A stretch of 64,000 nucleotides of DNA from Latilactobacillus graminis DSM 20719 (GCF_001436415.1 NZ_AYZB01000035.1:193909-257908), one strand, 5' to 3'; positions 41,471 to 51,568 are shown, counted from the first letter of the stretch. Translations and numbers: made by a program. Notes: generated from the letters alone by a model not told the origin.

Positions 41471-41938
41471 TTAATTAAGAACTTGCGCTCTAAAATTATT
41501 AAAGATGGCTTCCTGGTTGGTGGTTATAATAATCACAATTTGCCATTTAGCAGCAACCTGTTTAACATCCTTTAATAGTTGGCGGGCATCGTTTGGCGGA
41601 AGCTCATCCAAAAAGTGGTTGATAACTATCAATTGATGCTGACTTGCTAATCCACGAATCAACTGAATCCAAAATTGATCAACAACCGTTAATTCAGTGC
41701 CCAAGCGATCACGTACCTGCTTTAAATGCTGTTTAATTAACTGTTTTAACGCCGGTATCACCTGCTTACTGGGTAATAATAAATTATCCCAACCGGTTGC
41801 AAACGGGAGGATTTTAGGCATCTGGTAATCAATCATGTATGGCTGTTCTGCAGATTGTAGAATCTGATTAATCATTTCTGGTTGGCTGAAATAGACTTCG
41901 CCGAGTCTTAAAGGTTGTTTATTCAGCATTTTAATCAC
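41471..41938 (-). CDS. Degenerate ABC ATPase-like protein
   Basis: A 155-residue protein that aligns by eye with the helical and C-terminal parts of an ABC ATPase: LPFATGWDNLLLPSKQ at the place of the Q-loop, FWIQLIRGLASQHQLIVINH where the signature helix and Walker B would be, and a switch-like IIITTNQEAIF. Walker A, the LSGGQ motif and the DE of Walker B are absent, so it cannot hydrolyse ATP in the normal way. GTG 41938 overlaps the stop of the membrane gene by four bases. Possibly a regulatory or decayed partner. Confidence 0.6.
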   Translation of the reverse strand: MIKMLNKQPLRLGEVYFSQPEMINQILQSAEQPYMIDYQMPKILPFATGWDNLLLPSKQVIPALKQLIKQHLKQVRDRLGTELTVVDQFWIQLIRGLASQHQLIVINHFLDELPPNDARQLLKDVKQVAAKWQIVIIITTNQEAIFNNFRAQVLN

Positions 41939-42666
41939 AGCTTTCTCATTTTACTAAAGTGATTTACTTGATACCACCCCACAATAAAAATGGGGACAAT
42001 TAAGCTTAGTAGTGGTAACCATAATCGCCTAAGGACCTGATTGGTTAGACTTTGCTTCGTACTTTCGTGTAAAACAGGATTTAATAAGGAGCGACTGCTA
42101 AAGTCAGTTAAGTGATTTTTAAATAGTGGTTGTAGCGCTTGTGGGCCTTGAACTGGCCGAAACGGTTTTTGTAACCAACGTTGATTAACAACCTCTAATC
42201 CGTGCCAATAATAGGAATTCAATACTAACCACCCGACGATAACGGTAATACTAGCTAAAACTAAAATACATAATGCTATTAGCGTATAATAATTAACAAT
42301 TTTGTACTGTGGCCAAGCGGCACTCGAAAATGTTTCAATATCTTGACGTAACTTTTTAAAAGCTTGGCCAGCTAAAATACCAACCAAAATTATCGTAATA
42401 ATCATCATGAGTAGTCCGATAAGTTGATATCGACCAAGTAAGAGATGCTTGCCTTCAATAAGCTGATTCAACGGATCAGCACCTTGTTTGGCATGACTAA
42501 AATTAGCTAGCTGTTTCTCTAACCGGTGGAGGTCATAACGTTCCAAACTGATCAAACTCAGCGTAATTATCATACCACCTAAAAAGAAACAGTCCACAAG
42601 GTAGATTACTATCGATTGGCGTAAATAATACCGGATATTAGCTGGAATTGATTTAATAAAGAACAT
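41935..42666 (-). CDS. Membrane protein, ABC permease-like, 243 aa
   Basis: Membrane segments lie near residues 18-40, 80-102, 125-150 and 214-233, with an extracytoplasmic loop after the first and another after the third. This recalls half-size FtsX-type permeases of bacteriocin or peptide exporters, but no clear family is recognised. AGGAGGTGGGG precedes ATG 42666. It is coupled to the ATPase-like gene. Confidence 0.65.
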   Translation of the reverse strand: MFFIKSIPANIRYYLRQSIVIYLVDCFFLGGMIITLSLISLERYDLHRLEKQLANFSHAKQGADPLNQLIEGKHLLLGRYQLIGLLMMIITIILVGILAGQAFKKLRQDIETFSSAAWPQYKIVNYYTLIALCILVLASITVIVGWLVLNSYYWHGLEVVNQRWLQKPFRPVQGPQALQPLFKNHLTDFSSRSLLNPVLHESTKQSLTNQVLRRLWLPLLSLIVPIFIVGWYQVNHFSKMRKL

Positions 42667-42738
42667 ACCCCACCTCCTAATACAATTAGTGTAAAACTAA
42701 AGTGTGAAATTTATATGAACTATGTGGGTAAAAATTAA

Positions 42739-42768
42739 AAAAACGTCAACGAATTGACGTTTTTTTAG
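42739..42768 (-). terminator. Terminator of the NCS1 permease gene
   Basis: Stem AAAAAACGTCAA / TTGACGTTTTTT with loop CGAA. Confidence 0.9.
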
Positions 42769-42771
42769 TAT

Positions 42772-44127
42772 TTAAATACTAGATGTTCTCTTTTGCATCA
42801 ATCCCCAGTAAAGCCCCGCCGTGATTAACATCGCGATGAAGGTTGCCCCAGTATACGTCTGAATAATTGTGAATTGATTTAAAATTAGATAGCTGATCAC
42901 TCCAATAATCCACGCAAACAGTGCCGTTAGATGATAGCCTTTGGTATACCAATACTGACCACCAACTATGTTTAGGTCATGAATATTATATTGCCGGTGT
43001 TTAACGATGAAATAATCGACTAAAAAAATAGCAATCTCTGGTCCTAGAAACATCCCGATACTATCTAAAAAAGCTTCAAAAGTAGTGATAAATGATGCGA
43101 CATAGACCGGAATAAAAGTTACCCCAGTTGCCCATAAAGTCACTAACCACAAAGCCGGTGTTAATTTAAATCGCGGCCAAATATTGGTTAGTGCTGAACC
43201 AGCCGCCATCAAATTAACGGCATTAGCAGTTGTACTTGTAATCACAATGACTAGCAAGGCCAATATACCCAAGCCTAACTTAACAGCGATCGTACTTGGA
43301 TCAGCATTATTCGGATCAAAATGATGTAGCGTAATCGCAGTCGCAATCGTAGCCACCAGACCAATAAATGCAAACCAAAATAATCCAATATTAGCGCCTA
43401 AAAATGAATAGGCTGTCGCCGCTTTTTTGCTCTTTGAAAAACGACTAAAATCCGCGGCAGCTGTCACCCACGCCAGGTTAAATGCCGCTAAGATATCAAC
43501 CGCCTGCCCCAGTTTAAGTCGTAAGTTTGCTGCTGGCCGCCAACCGATTAAATTCTTGAATGGCACCATCTTAAAAACAATCAGCGATTCCCACATCACT
43601 AAAATAATCACTAAGATAATCCCAATCCGTTCAATCCAACGGATAGATCTTTCACCTAACGAAATGCTGATTAAATGTAAGACTGACATAATTAAAATTC
43701 CAATAATCAGGCTCATTCGATTCATTGGACCATTATTGCCAGTCCAACCCATAATTTCCTTGATGATCAAACTGACTGAGGTTGCCGCAATGTAGGTATT
43801 AACTGCCGCCCAACCCATAAATTGAATTACATTAATGATTGAAGGGACCACCGAACCATTGACCCCAAAAGAAGCGCGGGTTAACCCCATCGACCCAACA
43901 CCGGTTTGATAGCCCATATATGATGCCAGTGCAAGTAACACATATGATAAACAACCTACAACAAGCAATAACATTGATCCTTGGAGCAAACCAGTTGCCG
44001 CAATAATCCCGCCAATAAACCAAGTCCCGTTATTCGCATTAGCCCCAATCCAAGTTGCCAATAAGTCCCATCGACCCATAGTCCGTTGATCTTTAGTCAC
44101 TGCATCAATTGTTTGTTGTTTTGCCAT
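42772..44127 (-). CDS. NCS1 family nucleobase permease, probably pyrimidine-specific
   Basis: A 451-residue NCS1 (cytosine/purine/uracil/thiamine precursor) symporter with 12 membrane segments. Typical blocks are TWIGANANNGTWFIGG at the start and AAFNLAWVTAAADFSRF in the middle. The family alone does not tell the base, but the mRNA leader carries a PyrR-type attenuator, so the gene belongs to the pyrimidine regulon, and cytosine or uracil is the likely substrate. GGAGG precedes ATG 44127. Single-gene unit with its own promoter and terminator. Confidence 0.85.
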   Translation of the reverse strand: MAKQQTIDAVTKDQRTMGRWDLLATWIGANANNGTWFIGGIIAATGLLQGSMLLLVVGCLSYVLLALASYMGYQTGVGSMGLTRASFGVNGSVVPSIINVIQFMGWAAVNTYIAATSVSLIIKEIMGWTGNNGPMNRMSLIIGILIMSVLHLISISLGERSIRWIERIGIILVIILVMWESLIVFKMVPFKNLIGWRPAANLRLKLGQAVDILAAFNLAWVTAAADFSRFSKSKKAATAYSFLGANIGLFWFAFIGLVATIATAITLHHFDPNNADPSTIAVKLGLGILALLVIVITSTTANAVNLMAAGSALTNIWPRFKLTPALWLVTLWATGVTFIPVYVASFITTFEAFLDSIGMFLGPEIAIFLVDYFIVKHRQYNIHDLNIVGGQYWYTKGYHLTALFAWIIGVISYLILNQFTIIQTYTGATFIAMLITAGLYWGLMQKRTSSI

Positions 44128-44159
44128 ATTTATTTAGTCCTCCACGTAATTGATAACAT

Positions 44160-44250
44160 AAAAAAAGCCTGCTCTGAACAAGAGCAGGCCAATCATTGCT
44201 TATTAACCGCTCCCTTGGCAGCCTCGCTGAACTGCACTTAAAAGGATTTT
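44160..44250 (-). promoter_or_regulatory. PyrR-type attenuator
   Basis: On the minus strand the leader has a hairpin GCAG-UUCAGCGAGG-CUGC (44235-44218) preceded by CCTTTTAAGT and followed by CAAGGGA, matching the PyrR-binding anti-antiterminator of Bacillus pyr leaders (CCAGAGAGGCU core). GGGAGC after it can pair with GCTCTT to form an antiterminator, and the terminator GCCTGCTCT / AGAGCAGGC plus T-run is at 44189-44160. With UMP-bound PyrR the terminator forms. Confidence 0.78.
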
Positions 44251-44260
44251 ATTTATAAGC

Positions 44261-44289
44261 ATTGTAGTAAAACTGCTTGCCAAAGTCAA
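44261..44289 (-). promoter_or_regulatory. Promoter of the NCS1 permease leader
   Basis: Minus-strand TTGACT (44284-44289), 17-base spacer, TACAAT (44261-44266). Confidence 0.8.
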
Positions 44290-44423
44290 CCGAAGATTGT
44301 TACAGGCATATGAAAAATAGTCCATCTTATTTTGCCAGATTGAAATATCCGTTCAATAAATGCGCCACAACTATGCGCCCATCCATGCCGATAAACACGT
44401 TAGCACAATCCATTCCGCTTGGA

Positions 44424-45863
44424 TTAAGCTTCAGTGTTCACAATTGTTTCATCTGGAAAAGTCAACGTAAAGGTCGTTCCTTGGCCGAGTTCACTTTGCA
44501 CATCAATTTTCCCATGGTGTAACTGGACGAGCTGATGGACGATTGCTAAGCCCAGTCCAGATTCCCCATAACGAGTATTTTTCCGCGATGGATCGGCTTT
44601 GTAATAACGTTCCCAAATATTCTTAACTTGGTCAGCAGTCATGCCAATCCCAGTATCTCGTATTGCTAACACAGTCTCGTGAAACCCAACTTCAGCAGTC
44701 ACTGTAATTTTTCCATCTTGTGTAAACTGGATTGCATTTTGCATGATGTTAAAGATAACTTGTACAAATCGGTCATAATCGGCATAAATTGGCACATTAT
44801 CGGGAGCCTCTAAGACCAGTCGATCCCCTGCCTCAGTGGCCTTCTTATCTAATTGTTCTTGAATATTCTGGATGGCAGCCACCGCATTAAATGTCTGTCG
44901 ATTTAACTTAATTTGATTAGTCCGAATTTTTTCGTAATCCAAGTTTTCATTAACCAACCGAATTAAACGATTAGTTTCATTTTGCATCAATGTAATACTC
45001 TTAGCCCGCATCTCTTCTGGTATTGCATCATATTGTAGGCCTTCCAAAAGGCCTTTAACGGTCGTCAGTGGTGTTCGCATTTCGTGTGCAGCATCTGCCA
45101 TAAATTGGCGTCGTCGGTCCTCTTGCCGCTTAATTTCCTTTTCAGAAGCACTTAATGAATGGACCATCTCGTTAAAATCGGTCGCCAAATCATCTAATTC
45201 ATCCTTCCCAGGATTTTTAATCTGGACGTCAAAGTCACCTTCAGCCACTAAATGCGTTGCATTTCGCAGCCGATTAATCCGATAAATTTGATACCGGGCT
45301 AAAACATAGCTTAACAAAACGCCCCCAATCGTTGATAGTAAAAATGCGACGAACAGGTTCTTACGCATTGTGGTCAGGCCAGATTTAACGGTCTGTAAAG
45401 GCGCCGCAACACCAATTACGTAAATTAGTTTATTATTGTAAAAAACTGGTTTAAACACGACTAACTGTTCCTGCTTATTATTATTCACCTGATGTGAATC
45501 ACGACTCAAACTAAGCCGTTGAATTTGACCGTTCTTTAAGTGTTTCCAATACTGCTTCTTAACCGATATTTTAGAATCTGGTGTGGGATAAACCATCTCA
45601 TTTTCAGCATTAAAGAAGTTAAACCCAACATGCTGTTGGGACAATATCTGTTGACTGTCAGCAATAAATTGAGTCGACAAGGTAGCCTGGGCCCCCTGTT
45701 TAAAGGCCTCGCGTTCAATTACATTTGCGTAGCCTTCTAATTGATCCCAAGTATTTTCGTAGGCAGTTTTAGTCGAATATTGCGTAAATGCAATGCCCAC
45801 AATCACAATTGTTGTCATTATTACCCCGAAAAAGGCTAACATCCACTGATAAATTAATTTCAT
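44424..45863 (-). CDS. Sensor histidine kinase
   Basis: A 479-residue kinase: membrane segments at about 7-28 and 169-191 enclose an extracellular sensor domain; HAMP follows (192-245), then the dimerisation helix with the phosphorylated His260 (DAAHEMRTPLTTVKG), and an ATPase domain with the N box (IFNIMQNAIQF), G1 (AIRDTGIGM) and G2 (YGESGLGLAIV). It overlaps the response regulator by four bases. The signal is unknown; the layout resembles PhoR/YycG-type envelope sensors without a PAS domain. Confidence 0.92.
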   Translation of the reverse strand: MKLIYQWMLAFFGVIMTTIVIVGIAFTQYSTKTAYENTWDQLEGYANVIEREAFKQGAQATLSTQFIADSQQILSQQHVGFNFFNAENEMVYPTPDSKISVKKQYWKHLKNGQIQRLSLSRDSHQVNNNKQEQLVVFKPVFYNNKLIYVIGVAAPLQTVKSGLTTMRKNLFVAFLLSTIGGVLLSYVLARYQIYRINRLRNATHLVAEGDFDVQIKNPGKDELDDLATDFNEMVHSLSASEKEIKRQEDRRRQFMADAAHEMRTPLTTVKGLLEGLQYDAIPEEMRAKSITLMQNETNRLIRLVNENLDYEKIRTNQIKLNRQTFNAVAAIQNIQEQLDKKATEAGDRLVLEAPDNVPIYADYDRFVQVIFNIMQNAIQFTQDGKITVTAEVGFHETVLAIRDTGIGMTADQVKNIWERYYKADPSRKNTRYGESGLGLAIVHQLVQLHHGKIDVQSELGQGTTFTLTFPDETIVNTEA

Positions 45864-46603
45864 TTTGCAGCCACATCTGAATCATCAAATTTATAACCAA
45901 CACCCCAGACAGTCTGAATCACTTGTGGCCCGACTTTTTCGATTTTCTGACGTAACTTCTTGATGTGGGCATCGACAGTGCGCTCATCCCCGAAATATTG
46001 ATAGTCCCATACCAGTTCCAGTAATTGTTCACGGGAAAAAACTTGGCGCGCATTTTTAGCTAACGTTTTTAACAGATCAAATTCCTTTGGGGTTAACTCT
46101 AAAATCGGCTGATCTAATAAGTAGGCTTCACGTGTTTTAGAACTCAATTTGAAGTGCGTCGTTTGCACATCATAATCAGATTGGTCAGTCGTTTGTTGTA
46201 AACTTTCTTCAGCAGCCTCTACTTGTTCATCAACTAATTCGGCCCGTCGATGTAGGGCTTTAATCCGGGCAATTAATGTGATTGGGCTAAACGGCTTGGT
46301 CACATAATCATCGGCCCCTAGTTCTAATCCTAGCACTTGATCACTCTCAGAATCACGTGCTGTGAGCATTATAATTGGTACCGTCTTTGAGCGTTCGCGA
46401 ATTTTCTGTGCCACTTGCATACCATCTAAACCTGGTAAGTTAAGATCCAAAGTAATAATATCCCAACTTTCTGGATCGGTACTAAAAGCGGTCACTGCTT
46501 CTACACCATCGTATGCAAAATGGGCATCCCAAGCCTCTTTTTGGAAAAACATACTCATCATTTCAGATACCGATTTATTATCTTCAACCATTAAAATTTT
46601 CAT
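45860..46603 (-). CDS. OmpR-family response regulator
   Basis: A 247-residue regulator: receiver domain with phospho-acceptor Asp53 (TLDLNLPGLDG) and the conserved Lys in YVTKPFSP, an unusually acidic, Gln-rich linker (about residues 125-150), and a winged-helix DNA-binding domain (LTPKEFDLLKTLAKNARQ, then RTVDAHIKKLRQKIE). It leads the operon with the kinase. A TATAAT-type -10 lies about 35 bases upstream within a TCTAC / GTAGA dyad. Confidence 0.92.
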   Translation of the reverse strand: MKILMVEDNKSVSEMMSMFFQKEAWDAHFAYDGVEAVTAFSTDPESWDIITLDLNLPGLDGMQVAQKIRERSKTVPIIMLTARDSESDQVLGLELGADDYVTKPFSPITLIARIKALHRRAELVDEQVEAAEESLQQTTDQSDYDVQTTHFKLSSKTREAYLLDQPILELTPKEFDLLKTLAKNARQVFSREQLLELVWDYQYFGDERTVDAHIKKLRQKIEKVGPQVIQTVWGVGYKFDDSDVAAK

Positions 46604-46958
46604 TATAATTCCTTCTCTTTTTACAACATTATGTCTACATTATACAGTAGATAAACTAATTACGGATGAATAAAATATGAAGAACTCATGAAAATAGTTC
46701 CGCTGATACAATTAAGCGTCCTGTAAAATAAGTCCTTAACCAGTCGAATGACCTTTTGGGGATTACCTAAAAAACACTAAGATTTAAAATTAGTCCTCAA
46801 AACCAGACCGCACTATTTTCGCAAGCACGTCGCCCATTATCCTTCAATATCAATGTAACTATCACCACGTCTTTAATTTTCAAAGATGCTACGACTGTTA
46901 TTTATGCTTGAAACATGATAGCATATGAGACAGATATTAAATTTTAGGAGGCCCTATT
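46604..46958. other. Intergenic region between divergent units
   Basis: About 355 bases. On the minus side lies the promoter region of the response regulator, with the dyad TCTAC-N8-GTAGA at about 46632-46650 around the -10. On the plus side a weak promoter precedes the HAD gene. No RNA gene or further frame is supported. Confidence 0.4.
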
Positions 46959-47732
46959 TTGACCTATAAAGGACTGGTATTTTTTGATCTGGACGGTACA
47001 CTTTACAACGCGCATTCAGAAGTTGACGCTGCGGTTGCAATTGCATTGCGGCAACTACGCGCCAACAACTACCTACCCATCATTGCTACTGGGCGCTCAC
47101 CACTTGAGATTCAAGATGCATTGGCAACGACGGGTATCGATTCATTCATCTGTTTAAACGGCAGTTACATTCAATTTGAAGGCCAATCAGTCTACCAAGG
47201 AACGATTCCAACCCCCGTTATTGAAGCGACGGTGGCGACTGCTAAGGCTGCTGGCGAAGCTGTTGCTTTTTATAACGACCAAGCAATCCGCATTACTGCA
47301 ATCACCCAAGCTGGTAAGGACGCTTATAACTATGTTAATTCAGACTTGCCGCCAGTCGACCCCGATTACTATTTAAACCATCCGGTATACATGATGTTGA
47401 TCCTAACTAACAATAACGATCAAGCTTACACGGAACCACAAGGGACTAATTTGACCTTCTATCGCAACACACCTTATTCAATTGATACAGTTGAAAAAGA
47501 TTGTTCTAAGCAAACGGGCATTAAAACACTAATCAAATCACAAAACTTATCGGGGATTCCCACTTATGCGTTTGGTGATGGTACAAATGATTTACCAATG
47601 CTCGACTATGTGGACTATCCAACCGTCATGGGCAATGGAATTCCTGAAGCCAAAGCAAAGGCGAAATACATTACCTCTAAAAACACTGAAGGTGGCATTA
47701 TCAAAGGGCTCCGTCATTGGGGGTTAATTTAA
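46959..47732 (+). CDS. Cof-type HAD family phosphatase
   Basis: A 257-residue HAD hydrolase. Motif I is FFDLDGTLYN with nucleophile Asp; motif II is IIATGRSP; motif IV is FGDGTNDLPML; the large C2 cap lies between. Cof-type members dephosphorylate sugar phosphates and related metabolites. TTG 46959 is the start, with AGGAGG seven bases upstream. Confidence 0.9.
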   Translation: MTYKGLVFFDLDGTLYNAHSEVDAAVAIALRQLRANNYLPIIATGRSPLEIQDALATTGIDSFICLNGSYIQFEGQSVYQGTIPTPVIEATVATAKAAGEAVAFYNDQAIRITAITQAGKDAYNYVNSDLPPVDPDYYLNHPVYMMLILTNNNDQAYTEPQGTNLTFYRNTPYSIDTVEKDCSKQTGIKTLIKSQNLSGIPTYAFGDGTNDLPMLDYVDYPTVMGNGIPEAKAKAKYITSKNTEGGIIKGLRHWGLI

Positions 47733-47752
47733 CAACATATTAATCTATGTAA

Positions 47753-47788
47753 AAAAGGATCACTGATTAAAAAATCGGTGATCCTTTT
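47753..47788. terminator. Bidirectional terminator between the HAD gene and dnaJ
   Basis: Stem AAAAGGATCACTGATT / AATCGGTGATCCTTTT with AAAA loop. Confidence 0.9.
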
Positions 47789-47819
47789 AACGTACCAAAA
47801 ATACTTTTGCCATGCTTTA

Positions 47820-48959
47820 CTATTTCTTATGTTTTTTATTTAGAATCTTATCGAATAAGTTGTTGTCTTGTGGGTTAACTGAATCTCCACTGGCCACTGC
47901 AAATGCCTTTAAGGCATCCCGTTGTTTACTATTTAGGGTCTTGGGCGTAACAATGTTGACTGTAACATTTTGATCACCGTTACCTGTACCATGTAACTTA
48001 GGTGCTCCTTTACCCCGTAAACGGAATACCGTATGCGTTTGTGTTCCGGCTGGCACCTTTAGATTTACCGAGCCGTGAACAGTGTTGACCTCGATTTCAT
48101 CCCCCAAGGCAGCTTGGACGAAACTAATTGGAACTTCTGAATAAATCTGAGCCCCGTCGCGTTTAAATTCAGCACTCGGTGCCACACGGAATACAATAAA
48201 TAAATCTCCATAAGGGCCGCCGTTGGTGCCAGCTTCACCTTGACCTTGAAGACGCATTTGTTGCCCGTCTTCGACACCGGCTGGGACTTTAACTTTGACA
48301 GTGTGACGCTCGTCTTCATGACCTGTACCATGACATGTTTCGCATTTTTCTTTAATTTCTTTACCAGTGCCACCACAAACATCACATACTTCTTGAACCA
48401 TCATCCGGCCAAATGCAGTTTGCCGTTCAACTTGAACTTGACCAGAACCATGACATTTATGACATGTTTGGGCACTCGTTCCAGGTTTTGCACCAGAACC
48501 GTGACACGTATGACATTCTGCTTCACGATTGTAAGAAATCTTAGTATCTTTTCCAAAAATGGCTTCATCAAATTTTAAATCCATTCGATATTGTAAGTCA
48601 GAACCCTGACGAGGGGCGTTGGGTTGTTGACGTGCACTACCGCCACCGAAAAATGAACTGAAAATATCTTCGAAACCACCAAAGCCTTGGGCACCGCCGC
48701 CAAAGCCTTGGCCAGCACCGCCACCGAAGCCACCATTCATCCCATCATGACCATATTGATCATAAGCAGCTCGTTTTTGAGGATCGCTTAATGCATCATA
48801 AGCTTCCGTGACTTCCTTAAACTTGGCTTCTGCATCAGGTGCTTTATTAATATCTGGATGGTATTTCTTTGAAAGTTTACGATAGGCTTTTTTAATCTCA
48901 TCATCTGAAGCGTCTTTACTTATTCCTAAGACGTCATAGTAATCTCTTTTATCAGCCAT
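47820..48959 (-). CDS. dnaJ: Chaperone DnaJ (Hsp40)
   Basis: A 379-residue type I Hsp40. The J domain carries HPD at 34-36 and stimulates DnaK ATPase; a Gly/Phe-rich stretch follows ([14 protein letters not shown]). The zinc domain has four CxxCxGxG repeats ([32 protein letters not shown]), then the peptide-binding C-terminal domains. Last gene of the heat-shock operon; a terminator after dnaK suggests dnaJ is made at lower level or from its own promoter. Confidence 0.97.
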   Translation of the reverse strand: MADKRDYYDVLGISKDASDDEIKKAYRKLSKKYHPDINKAPDAEAKFKEVTEAYDALSDPQKRAAYDQYGHDGMNGGFGGGAGQGFGGGAQGFGGFEDIFSSFFGGGSARQQPNAPRQGSDLQYRMDLKFDEAIFGKDTKISYNREAECHTCHGSGAKPGTSAQTCHKCHGSGQVQVERQTAFGRMMVQEVCDVCGGTGKEIKEKCETCHGTGHEDERHTVKVKVPAGVEDGQQMRLQGQGEAGTNGGPYGDLFIVFRVAPSAEFKRDGAQIYSEVPISFVQAALGDEIEVNTVHGSVNLKVPAGTQTHTVFRLRGKGAPKLHGTGNGDQNVTVNIVTPKTLNSKQRDALKAFAVASGDSVNPQDNNLFDKILNKKHKK

Positions 48960-49025
48960 TGTGGGCCTCCATTCATATACTTATGCGCTAAATCTACCTT
49001 AACAAGGATAGCATAATTGACTGAT

Positions 49026-49072
49026 TAAAAAAAGCCAAGGCCCTAGACCATACTAGGTTTTGGCTTTTTCTA
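49026..49072 (-). terminator. Terminator between dnaK and dnaJ
   Basis: Minus-strand stem GAAAAAGCCAAAACCTAG / CTAGGGCCTTGGCTTTTT (two mismatches) with T-run. Confidence 0.75.
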
Positions 49073-49078
49073 AACACA

Positions 49079-50920
49079 TTATTCTTTGTCGTCTTTAACT
49101 TCCTCGAAGTCGCCGTCGACAGTACCATCATCAGGCTTACCATCAGTTGCACTACCCTCAGCACCACCAGCAGCTTGTTGCGCTTCTTGTGCTTGTTGAT
49201 ACAATTTAACCGTTAATTCTTGAACAATTTCACTTAACGCATCACGTTTAGTCTTCATATCTTCAAGATTATTTTCTTGTTGTGCCTTGACTAATTCTTC
49301 CTTCGCATCTTTAGCCTTTTGTAATTCTTCATCAGAAACTTTACCTTCAAGCTCCTTCAAAGTCTTGTCTGTTTGGAAGATTAATTGATCGACATCATTC
49401 TTCAAATCAACTTCTTCTTTACGTTTACTATCGGCTTCTTCATTTTCTTGAGCTTCTTTCATCATCCGATCAATTTCTTCGTCTGATAAACCAGAGTTAC
49501 TCTTGATTGTAATCTTTTGTTCTTTGTTTGTGCCTAAGTCTTTAGCAGAAACATTAACAATCCCGTTTTTATCAATATCGAATTTAACTTCGATTTGTGG
49601 TACACCACGTGGTGCAGCAGGAATATCAGTTAATTGGAAACGACCTAAAGTCTTGTTGTCGGCAGCCATTGGACGTTCACCTTGTAGAACATGGATATCA
49701 ACGGCCGGTTGATTGTCAGCAGCCGTTGAGAAAGTTTGTGCCTTGCTTGTTGGAATCGTTGTATTCCGGTCGATTAATTTCGTGAAGACACCACCCATTG
49801 TTTCAATCCCCAATGATAATGGTGTGACATCAAGTAAAACAACGTCTTTAACGTCACCTGAGATAACACCACCTTGCACAGCAGCACCAAGTGCAACCGC
49901 TTCGTCAGGGTTGATTGAGTGATCAGGTTCCTTGCCAGTCCAATTCTTAACTGCTTCTTGAACAGCGGGAATCCGTGTTGAACCACCATTTAAGATGACT
50001 TTGTCGATGTCACCTGATTCTAGACCAGCATCTTTCAAAGCATTCATAACAGGTGCTTTAGTCCGATCAACTAAGTCGGAGGTTAACTTATCAAATTCAG
50101 CACGTGATAATGTCATTTCTAAATGCAACGGGCCGTTATCGCCGGCCGAGATAAATGGCAAGCTAATTTGTGTGCTTGTAACGCCAGATAAATCTTTCTT
50201 AGCTTTTTCGGCAGCATCCTTTAACCGTTGCATAGCCATCTTGTCTTTTGACAAGTCGATACCGTTGTCTGATTTGAAGTTTTCAACTAACCAGTTCATG
50301 ATGGCTTCATCAAAGTCATCCCCACCTAAATGGGTATCACCGTTTGTTGATAATACTTGGAAGACACCATCGCCTAATTCAAGCACTGAAACGTCAAATG
50401 TCCCACCACCAAGGTCATAAACTAAGACTTTTTCGTCTGTTTCTGTCTTGTCCAAACCGTAAGCTAATGCTGAAGCTGTTGGTTCGTTGATAATCCGTTT
50501 AACATCTAAGCCGGCAATCTTACCAGCATCTTTAGTTGCTTGGCGTTGTGAATCATTGAAGTAAGCAGGCACTGTGATAACAGCTTCTGTGACTTCTTCA
50601 CCAAGATAATCTTCAGCGAATTTCTTGATGTATTGTAAGATCATTGCTGAAACTTCTTGTGGTGTGTATGATTTGTCGCCAACAGTTACTTTGTAACCTG
50701 CTTCGCCGATGTGCCGTTTGATTGATGCGATTGTATCAGGGTTAGTGATTGCTTGGCGTTTTGCCACTTCACCGACTTGGATTTCGCCGTTTTTAAATGA
50801 TACAACCGATGGTGTTGTCCGTGCGCCTTCTGGATTTGTGATAATTTTTGGTTGGCCGCCTTCCAGAACGGCAACCGCTGAGTTGGTTGTTCCTAAGTCA
50901 ATACCGATTACTTTACTCAT
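49079..50920 (-). CDS. dnaK: Chaperone DnaK (Hsp70)
   Basis: A 613-residue Hsp70. The ATPase domain contains [17 protein letters not shown] and [19 protein letters not shown]; the substrate domain begins near residue 365 ([16 protein letters not shown]); the lid ends in an acidic tail ([11 protein letters not shown]). It folds and protects proteins with DnaJ and GrpE. It lies 36 bases after grpE in the HrcA-controlled operon. Confidence 0.98.
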   Translation of the reverse strand: MSKVIGIDLGTTNSAVAVLEGGQPKIITNPEGARTTPSVVSFKNGEIQVGEVAKRQAITNPDTIASIKRHIGEAGYKVTVGDKSYTPQEVSAMILQYIKKFAEDYLGEEVTEAVITVPAYFNDSQRQATKDAGKIAGLDVKRIINEPTASALAYGLDKTETDEKVLVYDLGGGTFDVSVLELGDGVFQVLSTNGDTHLGGDDFDEAIMNWLVENFKSDNGIDLSKDKMAMQRLKDAAEKAKKDLSGVTSTQISLPFISAGDNGPLHLEMTLSRAEFDKLTSDLVDRTKAPVMNALKDAGLESGDIDKVILNGGSTRIPAVQEAVKNWTGKEPDHSINPDEAVALGAAVQGGVISGDVKDVVLLDVTPLSLGIETMGGVFTKLIDRNTTIPTSKAQTFSTAADNQPAVDIHVLQGERPMAADNKTLGRFQLTDIPAAPRGVPQIEVKFDIDKNGIVNVSAKDLGTNKEQKITIKSNSGLSDEEIDRMMKEAQENEEADSKRKEEVDLKNDVDQLIFQTDKTLKELEGKVSDEELQKAKDAKEELVKAQQENNLEDMKTKRDALSEIVQELTVKLYQQAQEAQQAAGGAEGSATDGKPDDGTVDGDFEEVKDDKE

Positions 50921-50956
50921 GAAAAATACCCTCTTTTTTAAGATTTTTAAATTTAA

Positions 50957-51568
50957 TTATTGAGCAACAACGACCATTGCTGGTCTCAAAACACGATCCT
51001 TCAAGTAGTAACCTTTTTGGAAAACTTGAACCACCGTATCTGCTTTTTGATCACCATCAGCAGCGATTGTTTGGACCGCTTGGTGAATGGTCGGATCAAA
51101 GGCTTGCCCTTGGGCCTCAATTTCTTTAACACCATGATCTTCTAAAGCTTGCTTCATATGATCATAAGTCATCTGCACGCCTTTTTTAAGACTTGCTGCA
51201 CCTTCTTCAGTAACTTCAGTTGCTAATGCCCGTTCTAAGTTGTCTAAGACTGGTAAAACAGCTTTAGCCAATGATTGGCCATCATATTTTAATAAGTTAG
51301 CCTGTTCTTTTTGCTGACGCATTTGCATATTCTTAATTTCAGCTTGTGAACGTAAGAACCGGTCTTCTAATTCATCATATTTCGTTTGTAGTTCAGTAAG
51401 TTGTTCATCTGAAGCTGGTTTTTCAGCCGTTGTAGCTTCTGGTGCTGGTTCAACCACCTTATCCGCTTCTAGTTCGGGTTCAAATGGCGTCTCTTCTTTA
51501 GGTGTCTTTGTTTCTGGCATCTCTGTAGCTGACTTTGTTTGTTTTTCAGCCTTTTCTTGCTTGGTCAA
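50957..51568 (-). CDS. grpE: Nucleotide exchange factor GrpE
   Basis: A 203-residue exchange factor for DnaK. A disordered acidic N-terminus rich in Glu/Thr/Pro (about 1-55) is followed by a long helix (QTKYDELEDRFLRSQAEIKN) and a beta domain with the family end VVQVFQKGYYLKDRVLRPAMV. It follows hrcA by 21 bases. Confidence 0.96.
   Translation of the reverse strand: MTKQEKAEKQTKSATEMPETKTPKEETPFEPELEADKVVEPAPEATTAEKPASDEQLTELQTKYDELEDRFLRSQAEIKNMQMRQQKEQANLLKYDGQSLAKAVLPVLDNLERALATEVTEEGAASLKKGVQMTYDHMKQALEDHGVKEIEAQGQAFDPTIHQAVQTIAADGDQKADTVVQVFQKGYYLKDRVLRPAMVVVAQ

Noticed and set aside
44160-44260. TPP riboswitch before the NCS1 gene (as for CytX-type transporters)
   Set aside because: The conserved THI-box blocks are absent; the PyrR-type hairpin explains the leader better.
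49503-50420. Open frames opposite dnaK on the plus strand
   Set aside because: Shadow frames of a highly expressed gene with biased codon use; no translation signals and no family resemblance.
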